The translations under genes and the position numbers were made by a program. A stretch of 42,918 bases of DNA, from assembly GCA_007125585.1 (NCBI GenBank), contig SLCY01000038.1, positions 1-42,918 on the forward strand, given 5' to 3'. This document shows, one piece after another, positions 17,618 through 26,805 of this stretch (position 1 is the first letter of the stretch; every line of letters starts with the position of its first letter). The notes beneath the pieces were generated by a model. That model did not search any database, was not told the origin of the DNA, and saw only the letters and a program-made list of their open reading frames with translations. This DNA comes from Bacteroidales bacterium. GTDB taxonomy: Bacteria; Bacteroidota; Bacteroidia; Bacteroidales; UBA7960.

Positions 17618-17625
17618 CAAAGGTA
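17618..17625 (-). promoter_or_regulatory. -7 box TACCTTTG for the ABC-F gene
   Basis: Perfect TAnnTTTG on the minus strand, followed by CAGG and then ATG. Transcription should begin at or next to the start codon, giving a leaderless or nearly leaderless mRNA, and this excludes the longer ORF start. Confidence 0.65.
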
Positions 17626-17686
17626 GGAAGAATATGGCAATGTGTCTGTTTGATGATATGCAGGCTTGTCAATGTGCTGATGTCCC

Positions 17687-20110
17687 TTATTCCTTCTTCT
17701 TCACGTACTTATCAAACCATTCCAGCCACTCCCAGTGCATGTGCAGTACAGATTCGAGTGCCCGGTATCCGTGGCTTTCGTGTGGCAGCATGACAAGGCG
17801 TACAGTGGCGCCATGCCCGCGAAGGGCGTCATAGTAGCGCTCGCTCTGCATGGGATAGGTGCCGGCATTGTTGTCGTCACTGCCATGGATCAGCAGCATG
17901 GGCGTTTCCATCTTGTCGGCATGCATGAACGGCGACATGGTGTTGTATATTTCAGGGGCTTGCCAGTAAGTTCTCTCTTCCAGCTGGAAGCCAAAAGGGG
18001 TGAGCGTCCTGTTGTATGCCCCGCTGCGCGCCACGCCGGCTGAAAAAATGTCACTATGTGTCAAAAGGTTTGCTGTCATGAAAGCGCCATAAGAATGGCC
18101 TGAAACACCCACTCTCTCCGGATCGGTGATGCCCATCTCCACCAGGGTGCTGATGGCCGCTTCGCCATTGGCAACCAACTGCTCCACGAAGGTGTCGTTG
18201 GGCTCCCCGCCATCTTCTGCCACGATGGGGAAGGAGGCATTGTTCAGGATGGCATATCCCTGGGTGGCCAGCATCACGATAGAGGTGGGACCTAACCTGG
18301 TATAGGTATAGGGTGATCCGGTAACCTGCCCGGCACCGTCGGTGGTGAGAAACTCCCTTGGGTAGGCCCAGAGTATGGTGGGAAGAGGGTCGTCAGTTTC
18401 AGGATCATGGCTGGGGGGCAGGAACAGCTCTCCCGATAAGGGGATCCCGTCGGCACGTTCATAATGTATCATCTCCTTGTGCAGCTCACGCAGTTGGGGG
18501 AAGGGCTCCGGAAAGCCGGTGATCTGCGTCAGGGCGTCCTGCCGCAGATCGCGCAGGAAAAAGTTGGGGTGTTGTTCAACAGACTCCCTGCGGGTGATCG
18601 CCAGCTGGCTGTCGGGGTCGATGATCCTGACAGGGCGCTCATAAAACGGTGCCTCACTGCGCCAAAGCCGTGTCGTTTCGCCGGTAACAAAGTCATACTG
18701 GTCTATGAAGGGCCTGTTCCCCTCGGGCGAGGCACCCTGTCCAATCAGGTAAAGATGTTGGCCGGATTCGTCAAACATCAGGACGCTGCGGCCGTATTCA
18801 TTCACTGTGGATTGCAGGTTGCCGGGATCGCCATACCGGTCTTCCACCGACCTCTCCCTGATGAGGGTCAGTCCTGCAGCCGGGTCGCCGGGATGGAAGG
18901 CGCTCATTTTTGCCATCCGGGTCGGACGCCAGAACTCACTGACCAGCGCAAACTCACTGGTGCCCCAATTGATCCAGGAGAAACGGTAGTTGGTCCTGAA
19001 ACCTGCCACGGGCTCCCCTTCAAAGGGCGCTTCCATAAAGAATACCTGGTCGCGGTATTCTGCTTCAACGGCAGGGTCACCACCGTCCAGTGCTTCGACC
19101 CACAAGATCGTCGCGGAAGCATCATTCCGCCATGATATGCTGCGCGGCCCTTCACGGGTGGCACCAAAACCCTGTGGCATCTCTTCAACAACAGGGATGG
19201 TTGCAATGGTCCTGACAGGATTGCCTTCAACATCAATCAACTCATAACGCTGTGCAAAGCGGGTATAGGGAACAATATACGAATAGGGCTTTTGCAGTGT
19301 GGTGACACGGATATAGTTGCCGTCAGGGGAAACATTAAAGGACCATATGACGGCCGGCTCCCAGATCTTTTCTTCATTGCCGTTCAGATCGGTTTTGTAA
19401 AGCTGCGCCGTCGTGTAATGATCGAAGATGGCTTCGTCATAAGGGTCGCTCAGAAGATCCTGGAAGGTACGCACGGCTGCACGGCGACCGATACTCTCCT
19501 GTAAAATGGGGCCACCGGCAACAAGGGGAGGTGTGGGTGCCGGCCCACGGTCTTCCGGTATGGCCGAATACACAAGGGTCTTGCTATCGGACAACCAGTT
19601 GTAAGCGTTGCCAAGGATGTCGTTGATCACCGGGCCGGTGAGCGCTGCCGCATGGGCTGTTGCCACATCGAGCACCCATAACTCAATGCCTTCATCGGCG
19701 GTATGGGTAAAAGCAACCTTCTGTCCGTCGGGCGACCAGGAGGTATTGCGTATCCTCGGGTCCTCCGGTAAACCGTTGACCTCCCTCAGGTTGCTTCCGT
19801 CGATATCCATCAGGGACATTCCCGTTCTGTGCCAGCCACGGCTCGGACCATTGGTACGCGGATCGAAACGGATGCCCCCAAGCCGTAACTCCTTTCCAGC
19901 AAGATCCTCTATCAACGGAAGACTCGGGTTTTCCATGAGCAGGATCACATTATTCCGCGGACTGATGTCCATCGATGGCGTGGTGGGTGCATCTACCAGC
20001 TCAACAATCTCCGCGGGAGGGAGCTGGTAAGTCATCTCATCCTGCCCCATCGCATAACAACTGACAATAAATATCAGGGAAAAACAGGAAACAAATCGCT
20101 TTTTCATCAT
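17687..20110 (-). CDS. S9 family serine peptidase, glutamyl-endopeptidase-like (S9D), exported
   Basis: An 807-residue prolyl-oligopeptidase-type enzyme that closely resembles plant chloroplast glutamyl endopeptidase, which cleaves after Glu. Features in order: a signal peptide (MMKKRFVSCFSLIFIVSCYA), the N-terminal block QLPPAEIVELVDAPTTPSMD, a beta-propeller with WSPDGQKVAFT, and a C-terminal alpha/beta hydrolase. The triad is Ser in SGHSYGAFMTANLLTH (about 670), Asp in LLIHGSDDNNAGT (about 743) and His in LPHESHGYRALE (about 777). ARSGAYNRTLTPFGFQ is also family-specific. It should act in the periplasm on peptides. The specificity is inferred from the family. It is followed by ABC-F after 73 bases, which has its own promoter. 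Confidence 0.93.
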   Translation of the reverse strand: MMKKRFVSCFSLIFIVSCYAMGQDEMTYQLPPAEIVELVDAPTTPSMDISPRNNVILLMENPSLPLIEDLAGKELRLGGIRFDPRTNGPSRGWHRTGMSLMDIDGSNLREVNGLPEDPRIRNTSWSPDGQKVAFTHTADEGIELWVLDVATAHAAALTGPVINDILGNAYNWLSDSKTLVYSAIPEDRGPAPTPPLVAGGPILQESIGRRAAVRTFQDLLSDPYDEAIFDHYTTAQLYKTDLNGNEEKIWEPAVIWSFNVSPDGNYIRVTTLQKPYSYIVPYTRFAQRYELIDVEGNPVRTIATIPVVEEMPQGFGATREGPRSISWRNDASATILWVEALDGGDPAVEAEYRDQVFFMEAPFEGEPVAGFRTNYRFSWINWGTSEFALVSEFWRPTRMAKMSAFHPGDPAAGLTLIRERSVEDRYGDPGNLQSTVNEYGRSVLMFDESGQHLYLIGQGASPEGNRPFIDQYDFVTGETTRLWRSEAPFYERPVRIIDPDSQLAITRRESVEQHPNFFLRDLRQDALTQITGFPEPFPQLRELHKEMIHYERADGIPLSGELFLPPSHDPETDDPLPTILWAYPREFLTTDGAGQVTGSPYTYTRLGPTSIVMLATQGYAILNNASFPIVAEDGGEPNDTFVEQLVANGEAAISTLVEMGITDPERVGVSGHSYGAFMTANLLTHSDIFSAGVARSGAYNRTLTPFGFQLEERTYWQAPEIYNTMSPFMHADKMETPMLLIHGSDDNNAGTYPMQSERYYDALRGHGATVRLVMLPHESHGYRALESVLHMHWEWLEWFDKYVKKKE

Positions 20111-20188
20111 TTTGTAATTAATGGTTAATCAATGAGCGTACCAAAATAGTCATAATCACGGATTTAAAAAAAAGTTTATGCCGATATA

Positions 20189-20986
20189 TTATAAGCCTTT
20201 ATCGAAGAGTGGTTTCAAGAGCCACACCCAGACAGCTGCCACAAGGTAGGATACAAGTGTGCCCCACCATATCCCGATGATGGGGAAGAGCGTTCCGGCA
20301 ACAAAGCTGTAGATGACAATATTGGTTGAGGCCAGTAGCATCACCTTGCCAGTTGCCCGGGCAAAAGGGAAGCCAGCCGACAAAGTGAGTATTACCATGG
20401 CCGACAGCATCATGGCAGGGAACGAGGCGAACAACCCTGCCCAGAAGGCCGACCCTGTCCTGGCAATCAGCACCGACGCACCAACCACGCTACCCGCAAA
20501 CAACGCCCTGAAAAGGATCTGGCCGGCAGAATAGCGTCTCTTAAGCCTGCCCAGGGAAGGGATCTTCAAAACCTTTTCCGCCAGGAGCCAGGTGGCAATC
20601 GCCCCCGAGAAATACAAAACCGTCCAGGCCATTCGTCCCGTTTCCTGGAACAATGACGCAAGCAATGCAAGCAAAATCCAGGCGGCAAGCCCCCCTGACA
20701 CCGCGATGGCAAGGCCCTTGCTGACCAGACTGATAAAGACGTAAAGAAAAATGGTGCTCAGAAACATCCCCAGTGGGACCGTCACGGTGGCTTCCCCTGC
20801 AAACTCAGGGGTTTGTGTAATACCAATAAACAAAAGGGAAGTAAGGATGGTTGACGGCAGGTTGCCGACCATGCCACCCACCTTCGTGCCCATTCTTTCC
20901 GATACCATGGTGGCCAATGTGATCCACACACCGGCGACGATCACAGACAGGGTCAATTGTTGAAGAAACTGGACAGACATTGGCAT
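20189..20986 (-). CDS. Polytopic inner-membrane protein of unknown function
   Basis: About 265 residues with roughly eight hydrophobic segments and little else. Conserved-looking features are VSERMGTKVGGMVGNLPST in the first loop and GLFASFPAMMLSAMVIL in the second half. The two halves may be a duplicated four-helix unit, since both contain a G(L)xxxxPxxx(L)xS pattern. The track start is a TTG inside repeat B; ATG 20986 (or 20980) lies just downstream of a TATATTTG box at 21005-21012 and is preferred. A transporter or permease is plausible, but I do not recognise the family. It is 78 bases upstream of the S9 peptidase on the same strand. Confidence 0.75.
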   Translation of the reverse strand: MPMSVQFLQQLTLSVIVAGVWITLATMVSERMGTKVGGMVGNLPSTILTSLLFIGITQTPEFAGEATVTVPLGMFLSTIFLYVFISLVSKGLAIAVSGGLAAWILLALLASLFQETGRMAWTVLYFSGAIATWLLAEKVLKIPSLGRLKRRYSAGQILFRALFAGSVVGASVLIARTGSAFWAGLFASFPAMMLSAMVILTLSAGFPFARATGKVMLLASTNIVIYSFVAGTLFPIIGIWWGTLVSYLVAAVWVWLLKPLFDKGL

Positions 20987-21425
20987 CAATGGTAATGATG
21001 ATGGCAAATATACATGAATATTTTTCGTTCGAAATTACACACAGACACACAAAAGCCTCTCAAGGCCTTTCACCCGGTCGTTGCTTGTTTATTAATGTTT
21101 ATCGTTTGTCAAAAGGCCAATCGCTAACAGCCAACGGCCAAAAGCTTCGTTCCATCGTTCCATCATTCTTCCGTCATCCGTCAACATACAAAATGCTGGT
21201 GTTTTTTACAGGAGAAATAGATATGAATTTTCACTGTCTCCGGAAGTCACTTTAAAAAAGCAGTGCGGAGATTTTTTTTATCACCCGGAAATGTTTATTT
21301 TGGAGACCGGTTTCTGAGGTTGAGGTCAAGGTCATTTTGCGACAGCACCTGGGCTGTCTGTTGTTGAGGCTGGGTATGGATCCTGATTGATAATATACAT
21401 ATTCACACTTAAACATTTTCCAGTT
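20987..21425. repeat. Divergent gap filled by composite repeat B
   Basis: No gene. From left: module m1 with a minus-strand promoter box (21005-21052), m2 CTCAAGG...TTGCTTGTTTATT (about 21056-21096), m3 (21112-21172), then the right arm of the foldback element (TACAAAATG...TACAGGAG, 21187-21214) with its flank to about 21240. Near 21315-21340 a degenerate GAGGTTGAGGTCAAGG echoes the hexamer tract at 42.8 kb. The left arm of the foldback is missing, as if other modules had replaced it. Confidence 0.75.
21005..21012 (-). promoter_or_regulatory. -7 box TATATTTG inside repeat module m1, reading into the membrane protein gene
   Basis: Minus-strand TATATTTG is a perfect TAnnTTTG. A TTTC 18 bases upstream is a 3/4 match to the -33 TTTG. 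The expected start of transcription is about 12 bases before ATG 20986. The same box occupies the same place in the repeat copy at 41085-41092. Confidence 0.6.
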
Positions 21426-22754
21426 ATGAGACAAGATACCCCCATTCCTTCAGCAGTGGTTAAAAAGTATGTCGAACAGATGAACCTGGACAATGTCGGA
21501 AAGGCTTCTATCCGTGAGATCAAAAGACTGGTTGACCTTGTAGAGGAAGAGACCGGCCAGCGATATGTCCGCATGGAGATGGGCATTCCGGGATTAAAAC
21601 CGTCACAGATTGGTGTTGAGGCGGAGAAAGCGGCCCTCGACAAAGGTGTTGCGGCCATTTATCCTGATATTGACGGTGTGCGCAGCCTGAAAAAAGAGAT
21701 AAGCCGCTTTGTCAAGCTTTTCATGAACATTGACGTGCAACCGCGCGGTTGTATCCCAACGGTCGGCTCCATGCAGGGAAGCTTCGCTGCATTTATGACG
21801 GTCACAAGGATGAACAAGCAGAAAGACACCATCTTGTTCCTCGATCCCGGGTTCCCCGTCCATAAACAGCAATGCCGGGTGCAGGGCACCAGGTTTGACA
21901 GTTTTGACGTGTATAACCATCGTGGTGAAAAACTCAGGGCAAAACTTGAGTCACATCTGGCAAAAGGCAATGTGGCCGCCCTGCTATACTCCAATCCCAA
22001 CAATCCTTCCTGGATATGTTTCACCGAGACGGAGTTGAAGATCATTGGGGAGTTGGCAACCAAATATGATGTGGTGGTCATTGAAGATCTGGCATATTTT
22101 GCGATGGACTTCCGCCAGGACATGTCCAAACCAGGGCAGCCCCCCTATCAGCCATCGGTGGCGAACTTTACCGACCAGTACCTGTTGCTTATATCAAGCT
22201 CCAAAGCATTCAGCTATGCTGGGCAGCGCATTGGCATGATGGTGATCTCTGATACGTTGTTTGAAAAGGGGTCCAAAGACCTGCTTCCTTATTATGGGAT
22301 GGAACAGTTTGGCAGGGCCATGGTCTTTGGCACGATGTATGCCCTGAGCAGCGGCACTTCCCACTCTCCCCAATATGCCCTTCAGGCCTTGCTGAAAGCC
22401 TCCAATGACGGGGAGTATGACTTCGTGGAGGTGGTGAAGGAATACGGTGAAAAGGCAAAGATCATGAAGAAACTGTTTACCGACAATGGGTTTAAAATTG
22501 TATATGACAGGGATGAGGACAAGCCCCTTGCCGATGGCTTTTATTTCACGATTTCCTATCCCGGCTTCTCCGGAGAGGAGCTGATCGAAACGCTTGTATA
22601 TTATGGCATCAGTGCCATATCGCTTGCCATAACCGGAAGTGAGCGCCTGGAAGGCCTGCGTGCCTGTGTTTCACTGGTGGACAGGGAACAGTTTCCGGAC
22701 CTGGCATACCGGCTGGCTAAATTCCATGAGCACCACGGCGGACAAGGCGTATGA
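21426..22754 (+). CDS. PLP-dependent aminotransferase, class I/II (fold type I)
   Basis: 442 residues from ATG 21426 (MRQDTPIPSAVV); the 13 extra track residues are upstream AT-rich leader. The fold-type-I core is clear: IPTVGSMQGSFAAF binds the cofactor phosphate, LLYSNPNNPSWICFTETEL contains the conserved NPNNP, VVIEDLAYFAMDF supplies the pyridine-binding Asp, and the Schiff-base Lys is in ISSSKAFSYAGQRIGMM. The C-terminal small domain ends LAKFHEHHGGQGV. An aminotransferase acting on amino acids and 2-oxo acids is secure, but the substrate is not. It is followed 231 bases later by guaA with its own promoter and preceded by repeat B. Confidence 0.9.
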   Translation: MRQDTPIPSAVVKKYVEQMNLDNVGKASIREIKRLVDLVEEETGQRYVRMEMGIPGLKPSQIGVEAEKAALDKGVAAIYPDIDGVRSLKKEISRFVKLFMNIDVQPRGCIPTVGSMQGSFAAFMTVTRMNKQKDTILFLDPGFPVHKQQCRVQGTRFDSFDVYNHRGEKLRAKLESHLAKGNVAALLYSNPNNPSWICFTETELKIIGELATKYDVVVIEDLAYFAMDFRQDMSKPGQPPYQPSVANFTDQYLLLISSSKAFSYAGQRIGMMVISDTLFEKGSKDLLPYYGMEQFGRAMVFGTMYALSSGTSHSPQYALQALLKASNDGEYDFVEVVKEYGEKAKIMKKLFTDNGFKIVYDRDEDKPLADGFYFTISYPGFSGEELIETLVYYGISAISLAITGSERLEGLRACVSLVDREQFPDLAYRLAKFHEHHGGQGV

Positions 22755-22973
22755 CCGTCAAGGCGTTCTGCAGTTATGAGCCGGTGCGCTGATCTGCTTG
22801 ATCGCTGATGTGTGACCACAACAAGAAGGCCGGGATAAAAAATAACCCTGCCGGAAATGATAATCCTAAAGTTACATGATGCTTCTTTAATAAGAGAAAT
22901 GAGCGATTCAAAATCTATTCCGATCACCACGAAGTTCTTATGATCAGGTTGGGATAATTATTTTGGATATGAC

Positions 22974-22981
22974 TATCTTTG
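22974..22981 (+). promoter_or_regulatory. -7 box TATCTTTG for guaA
   Basis: Perfect TAnnTTTG ending 4 bases before the first guaA ATG (TATCTTTG-CACC-ATG). A TTG 22 bases upstream (22949-22951) could be the -33 element. The transcript would be leaderless from M1, or translation may use M4 (ATG 22995). Confidence 0.65.
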
Positions 22982-22985
22982 CACC

Positions 22986-24515
22986 ATGCAAGAAATGATT
23001 CTGGTCCTTGATTTTGGTTCACAATATACTCAGCTGATAGCCAGAAGGGTAAGAGAACAAAACGTGTATTGTGAAATCCATCCCTATCATTACCGTCCCC
23101 CAAAAACAGAACATATCAAGGGGGTCATCTTATCCGGAAGTCCTTTCAGCGTTCGGGATGCACAGGCACCCCGGCCGGATCTCAGCTGGTGTGAGGGACA
23201 CATTCCCATGCTCAGCATTTGTTATGGTGCACAGCTGATCATCATGATGCATGGGGGTGAGGTAATGCCATCCTCAACAAGGGAATATGGGCGTGCCAAT
23301 TTATCCTTTATTGCCAAAGGCGAAAGCCTGTTCAACGGCATTGAACTGCAGTCGCAGGTGTGGATGTCGCATGCCGACACCATCACCCGCCTTCCCGGCA
23401 ACTACGATCTGATTGCGAGGACCAATGACATGGGGGTGGCAGCTTTCAGGGCGCGCGGCAAAGATGTATTCGGTCTGCAGTTTCATCCGGAGGTATATCA
23501 TTCTACTCAAGGGAAGCAGTTGCTGAAGAATTATATTGTGGATATATGTGGTTGCTCGCAGGACTGGACACCGGAATCGTTCATTCAAAACACGGTGGCA
23601 AGCTTAAAGGAAAAGTTGGGCGCCGACAAGGTTATCCTGGGCTTGTCGGGGGGCGTCGACTCCAGCGTTGCGGCGACCTTGCTACACAGGGCCATCGGCA
23701 CCCAGCTGTATTGCATCTTTGTTGATAACGGCTTGTTGCGAAAGAATGAGTTTGAAGAGGTGTTGCTGACCTACAAGGACATGGGATTGAATGTGCGGGG
23801 CATACGCGCTGCCAATCATTTTTTGGCAGCCCTGAAGGGGATCACGGATCCCGAAGCCAAGCGCAAAGCCATTGGCCACGTTTTTATCGAGGTTTTTGAG
23901 CGTGAAGCCCTCAGGGTAAAAGACGTGCACTGGCTCGCCCAGGGTACAATCTATCCTGATGTGATAGAATCTGTATCTGTCAAAGGCCCCTCCATGACCA
24001 TAAAATCCCATCACAACGTCGGCGGACTGCCGGAGGTTATGAACCTCAAAGTGGTTGAACCACTGAATTCATTGTTTAAGGATGAGGTCCGAAAGGTCGG
24101 GCGAAGCCTTGGTATATCCTCCACCATCCTTGACAGGCATCCTTTTCCCGGGCCGGGGCTGGGAGTGCGGATTCTGGGCGAGGTCACCGCCGAAAAGGTC
24201 AGGGCCCTGCAGGAAGTGGACCATTACTTTGTGAAGGCCTTAAAAACCTCAGGGCTGTATAAAGACGTATGGCAGGCTGCAGCGATCCTGTTGCCTGTAC
24301 AATCGGTGGGTGTCATGGGCGATGAAAGGACCTACGAAAATGCCGTGGCCCTGCGCGCCGTTGAGTCAACAGACGGCATGACGGCAGACTGGGTGCATCT
24401 GCCATATGACTTCCTGGCAAGGGTGAGCAACGACATCATCAACAACGTGAAAGGCGTAAATCGCGTGGTATACGACATCAGCTCCAAACCGCCAGCTACC
24501 ATTGAATGGGAATAG
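22986..24515 (+). CDS. guaA: GMP synthase (glutamine-hydrolysing)
   Basis: Converts XMP to GMP with ATP and glutamine, the last step to guanine nucleotides. 509 residues in the usual order. A class I glutamine amidotransferase comes first: [18 protein letters not shown], the Cys loop [15 protein letters not shown], and [11 protein letters not shown] with His and Glu. An ATP pyrophosphatase domain follows with the PP-loop [15 protein letters not shown] near residue 220. Then a dimerisation domain with [16 protein letters not shown], ending [11 protein letters not shown]. Start M1 or M4 (MILVLDFG) cannot be separated; both fit the family. A second promoter for the LysM gene lies just past the stop. 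Confidence 0.98.
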   Translation: MQEMILVLDFGSQYTQLIARRVREQNVYCEIHPYHYRPPKTEHIKGVILSGSPFSVRDAQAPRPDLSWCEGHIPMLSICYGAQLIIMMHGGEVMPSSTREYGRANLSFIAKGESLFNGIELQSQVWMSHADTITRLPGNYDLIARTNDMGVAAFRARGKDVFGLQFHPEVYHSTQGKQLLKNYIVDICGCSQDWTPESFIQNTVASLKEKLGADKVILGLSGGVDSSVAATLLHRAIGTQLYCIFVDNGLLRKNEFEEVLLTYKDMGLNVRGIRAANHFLAALKGITDPEAKRKAIGHVFIEVFEREALRVKDVHWLAQGTIYPDVIESVSVKGPSMTIKSHHNVGGLPEVMNLKVVEPLNSLFKDEVRKVGRSLGISSTILDRHPFPGPGLGVRILGEVTAEKVRALQEVDHYFVKALKTSGLYKDVWQAAAILLPVQSVGVMGDERTYENAVALRAVESTDGMTADWVHLPYDFLARVSNDIINNVKGVNRVVYDISSKPPATIEWE

Positions 24516-24520
24516 TTTTG

Positions 24521-24528
24521 TACTTTTG
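24521..24528 (+). promoter_or_regulatory. -7 box TACTTTTG for the LysM gene
   Basis: TACTTTTG fits TAnnTTTG and lies 5 bases after the guaA stop, about 75 bases before ATG 24603. It argues for a start downstream of about 24535 and an independent transcript. Confidence 0.5.
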
Positions 24529-24602
24529 CAGGGAGGGAGTTTTTGAAAAACCACCAGCTGTGCTGGAATACAGGGCGTATTGAAATTAATGCATTGACAA
24601 AG

Positions 24603-26804
24603 ATGTTGAAAAATGTTGTGTTAATATTGACCGCATTCGTTGGCCTTGGTTTGATCTATCCGCCTAAGGCGTTGGAACGACAACAGCATCATTACAATCA
24701 TGAATACAAGGATGAACAGCAAATCCAGGAGATCACCAACCGTTCGATCATACCCCAGACCATTGACGGGAAGCAATATTTCCTTCATGCTGTGCTCCAG
24801 GGACAGACCCTTTACTCCATTGCCAGGGCTTATGGTGTGGATGAAGAAACCATCATAGAGGAAAATCCGGATATCCGCGATGGGTTGCGTTTTGACCAGA
24901 TCATACGGATCCCGGTGACGGATGATGCTGAACAGCCCAGCATCCCTTCCAGGGTTCACCTCGAGGAGGTCGCCCCTGCGCCTGACGGTGATTATATTGA
25001 ACATGAAGTACAACGCCGTGAGACCCTCTTTGGGCTTTCTCAACAATATGGGATCTCCATTGAAAAGCTCCTTTTTTATAACCCTGAAGCCAGGGAAGGG
25101 TTGAAGGTCGACCAGGTTCTGCAGATCCCGCTGACTTTGGAAGACGAAGCCGGCCAGGCTTATCAGACCTATACGGTGTCATCGGGCGAGACAAAATACA
25201 GTATATCCAGGGCGTTTGAGATGTCGGTGGAGGAGCTGGAATCTTTAAACCCTGAAACCAAAGAAGGACTCCGGGCGGGCCAGCAGCTGCGAATCCCCCT
25301 CGATGACAAAATACCGCCAGGGGAGCCTGCCACCGCTTCTGAGGGGTATATCTTCCTGCCCCCCGATTTCCGGACTGAGGATGACCCCAGGGTCGACACC
25401 TATTGTTTTGATCCGGACATCCGTGAACAATATAATGTAGCATTGCTCATCCCCCTGTATCTGGAAGACCTGGCCCCTGACGACGGATCCGTTCAGGATG
25501 GAGAACCCTCACCCGTCAGAATGCCTGAAAACAACCTGCTGGTTGACGCAGAAGACAGGACGACCGCCGACAGCCTTCCGGATATTGAATTGCCACTCGA
25601 TCATAAATCGTTCAGCTTTATCTCATATTATCATGGGGTGCTGCTGGCGCTGGACTCCATCAAGAAAATGGGCGGCAACATCAACCTGCGGGTTTATGAC
25701 GTTTGTCAGGACCTGGCCAAAGCAACAAAGCTTACCGATAAGGATGATCTCCTCGATACGGATCTTATCATCGGCCCTTTTCACCGTCAAACACTGGACC
25801 ATATCGCTGCATTTGGCCTCGGCCATGATATCCCTGTGGTCTCCCCCATGCTGCCGGACCTGGAACAGCTGGAAGGCTTCCCAAATTTATTCAAGGCCAC
25901 ACCCTCTCTTGAGTCTATGCTGAAAGAGTTGGCCGGATACGTATCCAGGCACTATCCAAAACAAAATATTCTGCTGGTGCATGATAATCAGCCGGGGGCC
26001 ATCGATATCATCAGTGCCTTTCATGATACCTTGCTTACAGAAGTGGCCATCAGCAATCATTTTTACGACAGCCTGCACCTTACAAGGATAAACGGGTATT
26101 ATTTTGATAACACCCTGGTCGGTAACAGGCGAACCAATGTGCTGATCATGCCTGAATCCGCTTCCAACAGGTGGCTTCCTGACGGCCTTGATGCAGAGCA
26201 TGAAAGACAAACCCTCCCCAAACCACAAAATGTGAGGGAGGTGATCTATCGCACCGAAGGTTTTGAAGGATTGGTGAATCAATTACAAAAGGATAAAAAC
26301 AATGTACTCATCACCCTGATAGGAGGAGAACCTTTTCTTGCCGACTACCTCAGGAAATTGAACGAACAGCGTCATTTTTACAACATCACTGTTTTCGGTA
26401 TACCTGATTGGCAAACCTATGCAAACATTGAAGTCGACTACCTGCAAAACCTAAAGGTGCACTATTTTGTCCCCCACTTCTACGATTATTCTGAACCCCA
26501 CATTCAGGATTTTGTGCTTCGGTACAGGGAATGGTTTCTGGCCGAACCTGATCAGGACGCCTTTATAGGGGGCCAAACAGCCTGGTTCTTTTTCAACTCC
26601 TTGCTCGAATATGGCAGGGATTTTCAAAGGTGCATGCCGTTGTTGAACCAGCTGGGCCATGAAAGCCCGTTTTCTTTTCAAAAGTCCTTTGGTGACGACA
26701 ATGGATGGGAAAACCGGAACACCTTTGTTTACAGGATACAAAACTACCGTGTGGTGGATGTAATGAAGCCCGTTGAAGGGGTCGTGACCCAAAAGACGGA
26801 ATAA
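24603..26804 (+). CDS. Exported LysM-repeat protein with a C-terminal periplasmic-binding-like domain
   Basis: 733 residues from ATG 24603; the TTG at 24543 in the track adds 20 residues before a clear signal peptide (MLKNVVLILTAFVGLGLIY). Three LysM motifs of about 45 residues follow, each ending in I(R/Q)IP: QGQTLYSIARAYGVDEETI, RRETLFGLSQQYGISIEKL and SGETKYSISRAFEMSVEEL, all with a xNP(E/D)xxxGL core. LysM binds peptidoglycan. After an acidic linker, YNVALLIPLYLEDL begins a type I periplasmic-binding fold, with DLIIGPFHRQTLDHIA and IPVVSPM. The protein is probably held at the cell wall and senses or scaffolds something. A role is not known. The stop is one base from the convergent lolA stop. 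Confidence 0.88.
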   Translation: MLKNVVLILTAFVGLGLIYPPKALERQQHHYNHEYKDEQQIQEITNRSIIPQTIDGKQYFLHAVLQGQTLYSIARAYGVDEETIIEENPDIRDGLRFDQIIRIPVTDDAEQPSIPSRVHLEEVAPAPDGDYIEHEVQRRETLFGLSQQYGISIEKLLFYNPEAREGLKVDQVLQIPLTLEDEAGQAYQTYTVSSGETKYSISRAFEMSVEELESLNPETKEGLRAGQQLRIPLDDKIPPGEPATASEGYIFLPPDFRTEDDPRVDTYCFDPDIREQYNVALLIPLYLEDLAPDDGSVQDGEPSPVRMPENNLLVDAEDRTTADSLPDIELPLDHKSFSFISYYHGVLLALDSIKKMGGNINLRVYDVCQDLAKATKLTDKDDLLDTDLIIGPFHRQTLDHIAAFGLGHDIPVVSPMLPDLEQLEGFPNLFKATPSLESMLKELAGYVSRHYPKQNILLVHDNQPGAIDIISAFHDTLLTEVAISNHFYDSLHLTRINGYYFDNTLVGNRRTNVLIMPESASNRWLPDGLDAEHERQTLPKPQNVREVIYRTEGFEGLVNQLQKDKNNVLITLIGGEPFLADYLRKLNEQRHFYNITVFGIPDWQTYANIEVDYLQNLKVHYFVPHFYDYSEPHIQDFVLRYREWFLAEPDQDAFIGGQTAWFFFNSLLEYGRDFQRCMPLLNQLGHESPFSFQKSFGDDNGWENRNTFVYRIQNYRVVDVMKPVEGVVTQKTE

Positions 26805-26805
26805 T

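Noticed and set aside
18464-19135. 223-residue + strand ORF
   Set aside because: Antisense to the propeller of the S9 peptidase; no signature or start context.
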